Below are positions 54,649 to 64,000 of a DNA stretch of 64,000 bases, piece after piece (the first letter of the stretch is position 1; each line of letters opens with the position of its first letter). Made by a program: the position numbers and the translations under genes. The notes beneath the pieces are model-generated. The model saw nothing but the letters and a program-made list of their open reading frames with translations, was not told the origin of the DNA and did no database searches. The stretch is from Lichina pygmaea (Eukaryota; Ascomycota; Lichinomycetes; Lichinales; Lichinaceae), in NCBI GenBank assembly GCA_963422465.1, contig OY730171.1:4856202-4920201 (forward strand), written 5' to 3'.

Positions 54649-57570
54649 ATGGCGCAAGTTGAGGCCAACCCGCCGATCAGTCCCTACCTAGTGCAGTTGA
54701 AGATCGTCATCATGATGGTCACAAGTCATTTTGAAACCCCGGGCTTGTTAGATGATCAACGAATTGACCATGCCATGCAGGCGTGCCGGCAAGTAATAGA
54801 ACACTCTAAGAAGGAGCTGGCAATCAGGTATGTCGATATTGCGCGGACAGGATGTTCAGCGATCTTGGTTGGCTTACGCGGATGTCGAGAATGAAACAGC
54901 CAGTTGACCTTTGAAATAGACTTGCCCTTGGCCTTTCACGAGAAGTCTGGGTTGGTCTACGATCCATTCTGGCTCGCGCCATCCTACAGCTGGAGAGACA
55001 GTCTTTCCCCGTCGAAGATCCCGGTGTTGCTGGATACAGCCCCTCAACCTCTGGACATGTTACTGGAAATCACATTGCCTTAGTGCGAGATGTTGACTGC
55101 ATCAACGATCTGTGCCTCATTGCTCGAAATATGCTGGTGACGAACCAGACAGTTCAAGATCTCGCCGCCGATGCCAAGTTTGACCAGTACGTGTTGAAAA
55201 TGACCGAGGTCTGCGTCCGTGTGTGCGCTCGAGGATATGACGGCGCGCCAAACCCGAGGGCCGAGGAACGGTGGCACAAAATCATATATTCATGTGAGCC
55301 GCATTGTCTGCATTGTACCAGCGTGCAATAGAATGGCAGAATCTGTTGCGAAGGCTCTGTGGGCCTCCTTGGTGCGCCATTCAGCCTGTCCTGTGGCTGA
55401 CTCCATGACAGACAAGAAGCTGTTAGTCACCGGTGTCCAGTTTCTACACAACCTGATCATGGATAACGAGAGACGAAAACTGCTGCTCTGGATGGATCTG
55501 TTCGGCAACTCGCCTTGCGCCGACTCGAGCTTCATGGGTCGAGTCGACCCAGCTGCTTACTTCCCGCCAGAGGACTTTGTTTCGAGAGACCAGCTGGCCG
55601 AGGCCGCTCAGACCCTGGAGAATTTGGGAATCGGCGACCCCCCTCGGCTCGCCCAGGCCTCTATCAAGCTCGACAGCCGAAAAGAGTCTTCTGATGCCAC
55701 CTCGGGTACACGGTTCCAGGAAGCCGACGTCGGAAGTCCTGCGGAGTCCCTCAGCATGTCCATTCTACGCCAGACGGCGGTACACAACCAGCCTGGTGCT
55801 TCGCCGATGAGGCAGCCAAGTAACAAGGGCGCATCCGGCCAGCGTGGTTCTAATATCGCAGCCGATATAGTGAACGAGCTGCTGAACATGCCAGACGACG
55901 TTCCAACCTTGAACGGACGCTCTATCGTCTCGCCCCGCTTGAACGAGTCCAACTTCAATGGACTAGGCGGCGGCAAGGCCGTAGCGCCCGCGGACGACGA
56001 ATCCATGCCATGCACGCCCGCGGATGCCGCACACAGTCTTCGCTTTGCCAAGGAGCAGCTCGTGGATCGGCTTTTCGGGCGGCATGAATCACCGACGCAA
56101 GTAGAAGTGGACGACCTGTTCGGCGAGGATCCAGACAACGACGAAGAGGACGCGGCGGATGCCTCGGAAACCGCTGCCCAGGGTAGTGTTGACGACGACG
56201 AGGACGAAGAGGACGAGGACGACGAGGACGATGCCTACCCGGGAACCGGCGATCAAGAGCGAGGTCTCTTGACCGATGTCCCGCTCGTGCTGGGACCGGC
56301 TGAGATCGAGGCACTGCCCATGATCGTTCAGGCTGGAATTGTGGACAAATTCGCGTCCAAGAATCCTGAAGGCATCTACGAGAATATGCAAGCGATCAGA
56401 TGTAACATACTAATATCCCAGGAGAGCGGCCGAAATCTGCTTCGAGAATTACTCATCTTCGTCGCCGCCTGGGATCTGGCGGACGACGAGCTCTACTTCA
56501 AGGTGATGGTGCAGATCATGGAGGCTGTTCTGGTCAACGGGCTCATACCTTATACCTACCAATCCTTCGCAGAGTGAGTCTTCAGGATGCGGGGCAACTT
56601 CAAAACAACACTGACATATGTCCCCAGAACGAAAGACATCATCTCCCCCGCACAGGCAGTAGTCATCAAACTCCTCACCCAGATCTTCCGGGGCAAGCCA
56701 GCTCAGGCCGTCCCCACAGGACCATCGGCCGTTGATCGGGCTCCAGGCCTCCGCGTGTACGTCCTGGTAATCCGCTTCATCTTCGCACACTTCCGCCAGT
56801 CCGTCATCCCAGAGACGTGCGGCTTGATCTATTTACAAGGACAGATACGGCGCGGTCAGATCAGCGCCGACGACTTTCCCTTGAACTTCTGGGATATGGA
56901 GAGGGTTTATGAGGGCGTTTACCAGTTTCTCGAGTTTCTGGCTGTCCTCACGGAGATTGGATCGTGGAAGCGGCTGCTGGTGAAGTGGGAGGTCACGTTC
57001 GAGCTGGTCGTCCTCCTGCGAGAACTGCAGGACGCCATCCCCAACGGTCGACTGCCCCCAGGCACCGTCAGCGTCACCGACCCTGAAGCGGGCTTGATCA
57101 GCGAAAAGACAACGATCTCCCACAGCCAGCCGAAGAACGTCGTCTCGGTCGAGCGGCCCTTCGACCCGAATCCGCCATCACCGCCTGCGGCGTCCACGGT
57201 CCGCACCTCACCCGCTCCTGTGGCCGTCGACAACCCGGAAGAGTTTGAATGGCGCAACCTCAAGAAGCTGGTGGTGCTTGTTCTCTCGTCGCTGGTGTGG
57301 AAGTCGCCCGTCGTCCAAGGCCAAGTGCGCAAACACGGCGGTGTCGAGCTGATCCTGCAGTGCTGCAACTACGACAGCCACAATCCTTACATCCGCGAGC
57401 ACGCCATCATGTGTCTGCGCTTCCTGCTCGAGGGCAACGAGGAGAACGCGAAAATTGTGAGGGACCTAGAACCGAGACAGACCGTACCGGACGAAGTACT
57501 CGATCAACGCGGGTACGAGACGTTCATCGATGCGAACGGGAAGGTCGGGTTGAGGAGGAAGGATGCATAG
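54649..57570 (+). CDS. Ataxin-10 family protein
   Basis: Four exons: 54,649-54,827, 54,920-55,293, 55,412-56,573 and 56,628-57,570 give at least 885 aa. Splice calls are supported by family-like junctions, for example HKIIYS-YKKLLVTGVQFLHNLIMDNERRKLLLWMDLFG across intron 2. The N-terminal half is helical (VRDVDCINDLCLIARNMLVTNQTVQDLA, KFDQYVLKMTEVCVRVCARGYDG). The middle has a Ser-rich linker and a long acidic run (DDDEDEEDEDDEDDAYPG). The C-terminal ataxin-10 domain is at about 774-870 (EFEWRNLKKLVVLVLSSLVW, GGVELILQCCNYDSHNPYIREHAIMCLRFL). Fungal members relate to yeast Ctr86; ataxin-10 proteins are armadillo-like scaffolds with roles in cytokinesis and signalling, and the precise role here is unknown. 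The true start may be upstream. Confidence 0.85.
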
Positions 57571-58601
57571 TTGATGTAAATAGTTCATGATTCGGATTTC
57601 TTGCTCTGTAAGTCTGGTTGAACATGTACTTCTTGCCATCCTGTACTAGGCAACAGGTGTGCGATACCACTGGATACCTACAAACCTATGAAAAGTCCTC
57701 GGACACCGTGAATAACGTAGCGCTTGGTCACGATATGATACCAAATTCATGATTTTCAAGGACCAAAGCTTAGGACAGGCCTGACTGCGCGATAGACCCG
57801 CCTTCTACAGTATCTCATACCACCAAAGGAAAGCCACTCCACGATAACAAGACAAACTAGCGATCAAGCAGTGCGACAACAAGCAGACTGTACGTCCGTA
57901 ACGAACCCCAAACAAGGCCAGAACAGAGACAGCCTACAGGTACACACTCTCCCTCTCACATAGGCTAGAGCCGTACCACAAGACTGTTGTACAATGCGAC
58001 AATCAGAGAGCCTGGATCAGCAAGAATGAGATGGGAGGAGATTATACCCCGGAAGAGAAGAGTGTCACAAGCTTCCTTGGCAGCCAGAAATATCCTCCCA
58101 GTAGCTCCGCTTGCGGAAGGCACTGGGTCGGAGCACACTGGAATGATGGGATTGGTGGGAATGAAATTTCGTGCATGTGTGGGAATGAAACCAGGGGGGG
58201 GGGGGGTAAGGAAAGATTTAGAGAGGGAAGAAGGAAAGAGTGGGTGCGCTAGAGTGAGAGGGACAAAAGAAGTAAGCAGGTAGAAGAGGATTTCCACGAA
58301 AGAAAGCTCCTTCCGTTTCATTTTCCTTTTGAACCGGTCTGTAGCCTCTCGCACGTTCCCTCAAGCAAGTCGCCGTTGATCCGACCCATCTCTTTGTCGC
58401 AGGAGATACGCAAGGCAAGCCTCAACCTCTGTCGCCATGTCTCTCTCTCTTCCACAAGGGACCTAGCTAACGTAGCCGCCGAAGTTCCCTTCCCGCAAAT
58501 CAAGCTCTCGACAAAGAGCCTTAATCAGAGAAGAAAAAGGTGCCGAGGAAAGCGAACAAAAGAGATTGGAGAGATGCGAAGATCGAACGGTGGTTCTCAG
58601 G
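57571..58601. other. Convergent intergenic region ataxin-10 / HP1
   Basis: About 1 kb between two facing stops, without a supported gene. It contains 13 consecutive G at 58,194-58,206. A minus-strand 129-codon frame at 57,965-58,354 has no recognisable content and probably lies in the HP1 3' UTR. Confidence 0.6.
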
Positions 58602-58688
58602 CTATGCGTTGGGCGATGCGAGGCCTTCGCCCTCTTTGAAGACGCTTTTTTTGATAGGGAAAATAAAAAAGGTTAGCTTTGATGAGAA

Positions 58689-58774
<86 letters not shown>

Positions 58775-60199
58775 GAGATTGATGGGAGACGATTGGCCGA
58801 CGGGGAGGGTGGAAAGGGGAAGCGCACCTGAGGTGCAGCTGATCGGAGGGCTAGCTTGAGGGACGGGGTTGTGTGGGGACGGAGACGGGGAAAGAACAGT
58901 ACTTACAGATGTTGCTCGTAGAAGTGCAGCATCTGTTGATCGTGTCTGATCAGCATACAAGCGTCCAGTGACGCCGTCGAGAGCGGGCTTAGAGAGGGCA
59001 GAAAATACCTTCTGGGGGCACTTCTTGTAGCAAACCTCGATGGGGTGCTTCGACTTCCTGCCGTCGTTCCAGTGAAGGAAGACGTTCAAGGTGTCGGTCT
59101 CCGAGTCCATCTCGATGGTATCGACGGCCTGGATTGCGCCCTCCCAGCTGCCCGACGGAGGCGCCCAGTTGGGTTTCTTGACGTCGGCCCGCTGCGAGGC
59201 GCTCGGTGTGCCTTGAACGCTGACGGCTCCGCCCCGTCGAGTCTTGCTTCCTTTGGCGCTATCCGTACCCGTGCCCGTGCTCGTCGGAGTGCCGGTCTTG
59301 CTCGGCCGTGCTCGTTTCTTCGCGGCCGGCTTGAACACCGGCTGGCCTCCGATCTTGTCGTGATATTCGACGAGCACGTCACTGGCGCCTTCTCTGTTCG
59401 TGAGTTAGCTGCCGGTCGGCAGAACGGAGGGAAAGAGGGCGGGAATCGACGTGATCTGCGGCGAGGTCCACCACATCGGGCGCCGCCTCGCTGAGATACT
59501 TACTCGAAGTGCTCCACGGGCTCCCAGGTCAAGTCCGACCTCTTCTCGTAACCTTTCCACTTCACCTGGTACTTCACCGTTCCCTACAATAGCGTAATCA
59601 GCCAGAGTCCCAAGTTTGCCTCGTTTTGAATATCAGAGCTTCGCCCCGTCAGTGCATACATCAGCGTCGAATCGGTGATCGACAATCTTTTCGACAATGA
59701 AGCTAGAGTACACGCTCTGCATTAGCCCAAAGTCACTCGCGTCGTGACGAAAACAGACTCACACATCCCCCGGCTCCTCGTCTTCGTCCTCGTCATCTTC
59801 CTGTTCGTTCGCAGGGGCATTTTTGCTGGTACTGGTCTTGATATCAGGCTCATTTTCGTCCATCAGATCCGACGGCACGTTCGACCTCAAGCTCTTGCGC
59901 GTGGGAACGACTTCTTCGTCATCGTCCTCGTCCATAGGATCCCCATCGACTAACTCGATCGCCGACTGACGCGTAGACCGCCGCTTCGTACTAGCGGTCG
60001 CGGCATTGTCTTTCGCCTTGCCGGTGCGTCCCTTCAGCTTTTGAGCGGCGACCTCGCCGGCGGAGAAGGAGCTCTCGGACTCGACGTCAATTGCTGTGAA
60101 AGATGTAGCCAAGATCAGCCGTGTACGGTTATTGCCGGTTCACCAACTTCTAGGTCTAGAGCACGTGCTCTGCCAGCCTCAGGGATACTCACGAGGCAT
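58602..60199 (-). CDS. HP1: Heterochromatin protein 1 (chromodomain + chromoshadow domain)
   Basis: Seven minus-strand exons (60,199-60,193; 60,093-59,765; 59,716-59,660; 59,583-59,504; 59,393-59,009; 58,932-58,907; 58,644-58,602) give 308 aa. The N-terminus is acidic (DPMDEDDDEEVVP, EQEDDEDEDEEPGD). Chromodomain at about 113-165: VYSSFIVEKIVDHRF, VKYQVKWKGYEKRSDLTWEP, with the aromatic residues that cage methyl-lysine. Basic hinge at 179-232. Chromoshadow domain at about 240-298: SWEGAIQAVDTIEMDSETDT, HPIEVCYKKCPQK, MLHFYEQHLVF. The 26-nt sixth exon and the 43-nt last exon are fixed by the conserved FYEQHLVF sequence. HP1 binds H3K9-methylated nucleosomes and silences repeats. The last intron (262 nt) holds a long (CT)n tract. 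The gene is divergent from CCT5. Confidence 0.92.
58694..58775 (+). repeat. (GA)n microsatellite plus G run inside HP1 intron 6
   Basis: About 70 bp of pure GA (58,694-58,763) is followed by 12 G. On the HP1 strand it is C12 then (CT)n, ending about 15 nt before the branch site GCTAAC (about 58,669-58,674) and 50 nt before the AG acceptor at 58,645-58,646. Confidence 0.95.
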
Positions 60200-60741
60200 C
60201 GTTGCGGTGTTGTGGCAGGCTATTGCTTATACTTGCCCGTTCATCAGTCGCGCTAACTGAGATTGATCAAGCGTGAGTGGTTGTAGTCGGCAGGAGTTTC
60301 CCAGTCGTGGGAATTAAACAGGCGACAGAGATTGTGGAGAAGTGATGATGCCTGTGACCGTTGTGTTATTGCGACGTGCGAGCTGAGAAGTTGCCCTCGA
60401 GATATTATCGCGACGCGACACCGAGTTGTCGAGTGCCGAGTGCTGGAAAACGCCGGCCAATCAGGAGTAGCTGCCTTAGTAAGCCGTCTATGATTAGTCA
60501 TACCTTATTCAGCTCGATCCCGCCTGTGAGCATCATGTATCCTTGTCCTCCCGTACAGCAGATGTACCTCCGTAGGGTCAACTCGTTCAAGTCTTCTAAA
60601 GCTCCCCAGTTGTCAGTTTCGGACCAGGTTGTCTTTCCATCAAGACGGCGATGCGTAAGTCCTATACACTTCTGATACCGTATTGGCCAGCAACAACTGA
60701 ACGTAATGCTAATGACTCGATTGTGGTCTATAGAAATAGAT
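60200..60741. promoter_or_regulatory. Divergent promoter region HP1 / CCT5
   Basis: 540 bp lie between the two start codons. A CCAAT box in GGCCAATCAGG is at 60,457-60,461 on the plus strand, about 280 bp upstream of the CCT5 ATG. The overlapping 104-codon plus-strand frame shows no recognisable protein. Confidence 0.55.
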
Positions 60742-63031
60742 ATGTCTCAAGGTGCGAGGATGATATTCGTTTGGACTTCTGGCTGTTCCACGTCTGACCA
60801 TGACCCTAGCGACGGTGATGAAGGATGAGCAGGGGAGGCCATTCATCATCGTACGAGAGTGAGCATGTCTCCACACTTCGGAAGTGCATGCGTCTGCTGA
60901 ACTCCGTATTTCAGTCAAGGGAAGAAGAGGCGAACGCATGGCACAGATGCGGTCAAATCGCATATACTGGCAGCTCGGACAGTTTCGAATATAGTCAGAA
61001 CCTCGCTGGTATGGACTGATGGTTGCGGTCTGCGGTACGATTCTAATAGCTGTCAGGGTCCCCGCGGCCTGGACAAGATCATGATTTCGCCCGATGGAGA
61101 TATTACTGTGACCAATGATGGCGCTACTATTCTTGGCCAGGTAAGATGTCCCTGTGGTTTGAGGCGAGCTCCGCTGATATACTGTAGATGGAGATCTCGA
61201 ACCATGTCGCGAAGCTGCTTGTCGAGCTGTCCAAGTCCCAAGATGACGAGATCGGAGACGGGACGACCGGAGTTGTGGTCCTTGCCGGAGCATTACTAGA
61301 GCAGGCGGCCGACTTGATCGACAAAGGAATCCATCCGATTCGCATTGCCGATGGATACGACCAGGCATGCGAGATTGCGGTCTCGGAGCTTGATCAAATC
61401 AGCGATCATGTTGAATTCTCGAGGGAAAATACACAGAACTTGGTCAAGGTGGCCAAAACTTCTCTCGGGAGCAAGATGTATGACCCCTCCGAGCATCAGG
61501 CTTCCTTGACCATGCTGACGCTCGATTCACAGCGTCTCAAAGGCCCATGAGCAGTTTGCCAAGATTGCCGTCGATGCGGTTCTATCGGTGGCGGATCTGG
61601 AGCGCAAAGACGTTGATTTTGAGCTGATCAAAGTCGACGGCAAGGTGGGCGGCTCGCTCGAGGACACGCTCCTGGTGAAAGGAGTGATCGTCGATAAGGA
61701 CTTCTCCCACCCACAGATGCCGAGCGAAGTTCGAGACGCAAAGATCGCCATCCTTACATGTGCCTTCGAGCCACCAAAGCCGAAGACAAAACATAAATTG
61801 GACATCACCAGCGTGGACGAGTTCAAGCGGCTACAAACGTACGAGAAAAAAAAGTTCGAGGAGATGATCGAGCAAATACAAGCCACCGGTGCCAATCTTG
61901 CCATTTGTCAGTGGGGCTTCGATGACGAAGCGAACCATCTCCTTTACCAGAACAAGCTCCCGGCGGTGCGGTGGGTGGGAGGGCCAGAGATCGAACTCAT
62001 AGCCATCGCGACGAACGGCCGCATAGTGCCGCGGTTCGAGGACCTCAACTCGGAGAAGCTGGGTCGAGCCGGGATCGTCAAGCAGATGAGCTTCGGCACC
62101 ACCCGAGAGAAGATGCTTGTCATCGAGGAGTGTGCCAACACGAGGGCGGTGACGATTTTCGTGCGGGGAAGCAACAAGATGGTCAATCAGCCCCTTGTGA
62201 TGGTATTCTGTATACGTGAGCTGACGCGAGGCCCCAGATCATCGACGAGGCGAAACGATCTCTCCACGACGCGTTGTGCGTCGTACGCAATCTCGTCAAG
62301 GATAACCGGGTCGTTTACGGCGGCGGCGCTGCTGAGATCGCCTGTTCGTTGGCCGTACGGGCTGCGGCAGACAAGGTATACTTCTGCTACCCGATCCCAA
62401 TCAGGAATAGAAGCATACCGGCTGACATGTCCTCGACAGAGCCCTGGTCTGGAGCAGTATGCAATGGGGGCATTTGCCGACGCGCTTGAGTCCATCCCCA
62501 TGGCCCTAGCGGAGAACTCTGGTCTCAACTCTATCGAGACCCTGGCATCGATCAAGTCACGGCAGTTCAAAGAGGGAAACTCCCGGCTCGGAGTGGACTG
62601 TATGCAGTTGGGAGGTAACGGTACGTCAAGGTCTCTTGATCGTCGCCCGCGAGACACACTCCCGACCCGCTGCACTTTCCACTTGGCTTTTCTTGCCTTG
62701 TTTTGATAGGAAACTCGTTCTGATTGAACATTTCCTCCAGACATGCGGGACAGTTTCGTCATCGATCCACTCATTGGAAAGCGGCAACAGTTGCTTTTGG
62801 CAACACAACTCTGTCGGATGGTGCTCAAGGTACGTCAAATCTTACCTTCACTTGTTCTCCTCCTGGGCACGGCAGGCGTCGTACTACTTTCCAAACCCAT
62901 GGCAAAACTTCCGTCGTAGCACCCATCTCACCGTCAATCTGCCAGAGCCACTTCCTGGGTGTCACTGACTTGGGGATGATGCTCAGATCAACAACGTCAT
63001 CATTTCCGGCAGCGATGACTACGATCTCTAG
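60742..63031 (+). CDS. CCT5: T-complex protein 1 subunit epsilon (CCT5)
   Basis: Ten exons: 60,742-60,751; 60,810-60,858; 60,915-61,008; 61,057-61,140; 61,188-61,477; 61,533-62,181; 62,238-62,375; 62,440-62,620; 62,741-62,829; 62,987-63,031. They join in frame to 542 aa, the family length. The protein starts [19 protein letters not shown]; the 10-nt first exon is inferred from that match and the GTGCGA donor. ATP-site motifs: [11 protein letters not shown] (about 69-79), GDGTTGVVV (102-110), GGGAAE (420-425). Other family blocks are [34 protein letters not shown] and [20 protein letters not shown]; the end is [13 protein letters not shown]. As one of eight subunits of the cytosolic chaperonin TRiC it folds actin, tubulin and WD40 proteins. 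Intron 6 uses a weak GTCAAT donor. Confidence 0.95.
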
Positions 63032-63103
63032 TCCTCGTGCAATGTTCACGTGCGTCTTGGAGCTCTGCGCCGATGACGTCTGGCCGGATCGTTACTAGAT
63101 ATC

Positions 63104-63120
63104 CATTGTATAATACAATG
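63104..63120. terminator. AT-rich palindrome 3' of CCT5
   Basis: CATTGTAT-A-ATACAATG is a perfect inverted repeat 73 bp past the CCT5 stop, containing TATAATA-like sequence. A role in 3' end formation is only a guess from its place. Confidence 0.3.
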
Positions 63121-63462
63121 TGTTGGCTAGACATACGGGCCGCTTGAGTGAAATCCAGCCGGTCGCCCAGAATCAACGTAATGGACTGGCGTGACTGGGT
63201 GTTGGCGGTACCAGGCCCAGTCTATACTATGTTGAGCGGTCGGATGCTCGATCGACGGCCATGGCGGCTTGGTAAGCGTGGCAGGCAGAAGGTATATTGA
63301 GGCGCGTCACTAGCCGTACGAGATACCAGTGGCGCAGCCTACTGTAGGCTGTAGCAAAGTAGCAACACCACTATCTCTTAAGGTTCAATCACCCAATAAA
63401 AGTAGGGTGATTCACAGCGACGGAAAGTGCCGAGGAGCAGCTTCCCCTCAGTGGGGTTCGGC

Positions 63463-63489
63463 TGCCCCGCATGCCCCGCATGCCCCGCC
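63463..63489 (-). promoter_or_regulatory. Triple GCGGGG repeat upstream of the lysyl-tRNA synthetase gene
   Basis: Three successive 9-bp units (TGCCCCGCA, TGCCCCGCA, TGCCCCGCC) lie about 135-160 bp before the ATG. On the minus strand each contains GCGGGG, which fits the SYGGRG consensus of the ascomycete carbon-catabolite repressor CreA/Mig1. Function is inferred from the motif only. Confidence 0.4.
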
Positions 63490-63621
63490 ATGACACAACG
63501 TTCGATCTTTGGCGCTCAATGACTGATAACGGCTTGTCGTTCCGTTCGTGACTCAGGAACTTCTCCCTCATCTTGCGCGACCATCCACAAATAGTAATCA
63601 ATCTCAGCTACTTCTCGCGCA

Positions 63622-64000
63622 ATGTCGGTCGCCCCAGCCGCAGCTCCTGTCGAGGAGCAATTGCAGAACCTACACCTCGATGAAGTAACAGGCGAGCGGG
63701 TCTCCAAGACGGAGCTGAAAAAACGCCAGAAGCAGAGAGAGAAGGAGGACAAGAAAAAGGAAAAGGCCGCGGTCGCTGGACCCAAACCCGCAGCTTCCAA
63801 GAAAACCAGCGCCGAGGAGGAGGAAGCGCACCTGAACCCCAACGTGAGAAGGACTACTCGGGCCGTGGACCCCTTCGCTGATCAATCGCATAGCAATACT
63901 TTGAGATACGATCTCGACAGATCAACAAGCTGCGGACGAGCAAAGAACACAACCCTTATCCGCACAAGTTTCAGGTTACCACCGACCTACGGCAGTTCGT
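63622..64000 (+). CDS. KRS1: Cytosolic lysyl-tRNA synthetase, 5' part
   Basis: Exon 1 (63,622-63,843) and the start of exon 2 (63,894-64,000, running out of the window) encode the N-terminus. It begins [20 protein letters not shown], then a Lys/Glu-rich helical extension ([20 protein letters not shown]) that in eukaryotic class II LysRS helps bind tRNA. It continues [17 protein letters not shown] across the intron, then [16 protein letters not shown] leading into the OB-fold anticodon-binding domain. The 50-nt intron has a GTGAGA donor and CATAG acceptor. The enzyme charges tRNA-Lys. The catalytic domain is beyond the window. Confidence 0.93.
   Translation, partial: MSVAPAAAPVEEQLQNLHLDEVTGERVSKTELKKRQKQREKEDKKKEKAAVAGPKPAASKKTSAEEEEAHLNPNVRRTTRAVDPFADQSHSNTLRYDLDRSTSCGRAKNTTLIRTSFRLPPTYGSS

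Larger units (their letters stand above)
63032..63621. other. Intergenic region CCT5 to lysyl-tRNA synthetase
   Basis: About 590 bp without a gene. It holds a 17-bp palindrome at 63,104-63,120 and a triple TGCCCCGCA repeat at 63,463-63,489, both annotated separately. Confidence 0.7.

Noticed and set aside
57965-58354. 129-codon minus-strand frame between ataxin-10 and HP1
   Set aside because: No recognisable sequence; lies in the expected 3' region of HP1.
58673-58827. Leu-Ser repeat protein extension of HP1
   Set aside because: It is read-through of the (CT)n intron. The conserved FYEQHLVF end requires splicing this tract out.

Overview
The window comes from a filamentous ascomycete (Pezizomycotina, perhaps near Eurotiomycetes). 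The evidence is the set of housekeeping genes at the right end, their short introns (about 47-127 nt, GT(A/G)NGT-like donors, CTAAC or CTGAC branch sites) and the fungal transposon families at the left. It has two compartments. Positions 1 to about 37,300 are a CpG-poor nest of retroelements with no host gene that I can support. From about 37,400 onward the sequence is GC- and CpG-rich; 37.4-47 kb is almost gene-free, and 50-64 kb is a compact run of ordinary genes.

Retroelement compartment. One LINE family dominates: ORF1 with zinc knuckles, and ORF2 with APE endonuclease, FADD reverse transcriptase and a C-terminal CxC...H...C motif, but no recognisable RNase H. Copies lie at 1-3,989 (+), 3,990-5,275 (-), 6,642-9,820 (+), 11,834-12,796 (+), 15,380-16,597 (+), 16,598-19,237 (+), 19,238-20,926 (-), 20,927-25,426 (+, nearly full length) and 25,427-25,544 (-). 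All are decayed. Two of them (11.8 kb and 15.4 kb) begin at the same 3' end of an unrelated 0.7-1.1 kb sequence, which looks like template-switch chimeras. LTR elements are a chromodomain Gypsy (26,376-32,915) nested in a second chromodomain Gypsy (25,545-37,045), a Copia fragment (13,098-14,663), and five solo LTRs. All LTR elements here are fossils.

Transition zone (37-50 kb). A SINE at 37,892-38,323 has a tRNA-like head, a 3' tail matching the LINE, and an 11-bp target-site duplication, so the LINE machinery probably moved it. This zone also holds small hairpin repeats ending in TACCCGTGCC, many TACGTA/GTAC palindromes, long homopolymeric G or C runs, and one or two hypothetical genes.

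Gene compartment. In order: a RING-type protein (50,178-51,294, +), the telomere protein Rap1 (51,750-54,285, -), an ataxin-10 homologue (54,649-57,570, +), an HP1-type chromodomain protein (58,602-60,199, -), chaperonin subunit CCT epsilon (60,742-63,031, +), and the 5' end of cytosolic lysyl-tRNA synthetase (63,622 to the window end, +). I resolved exon structures by hand; they keep frame throughout and recover family-typical proteins (for example 542 residues for CCT epsilon). HP1/CCT5 and rap1/ataxin-10 are divergent pairs with short shared promoters.
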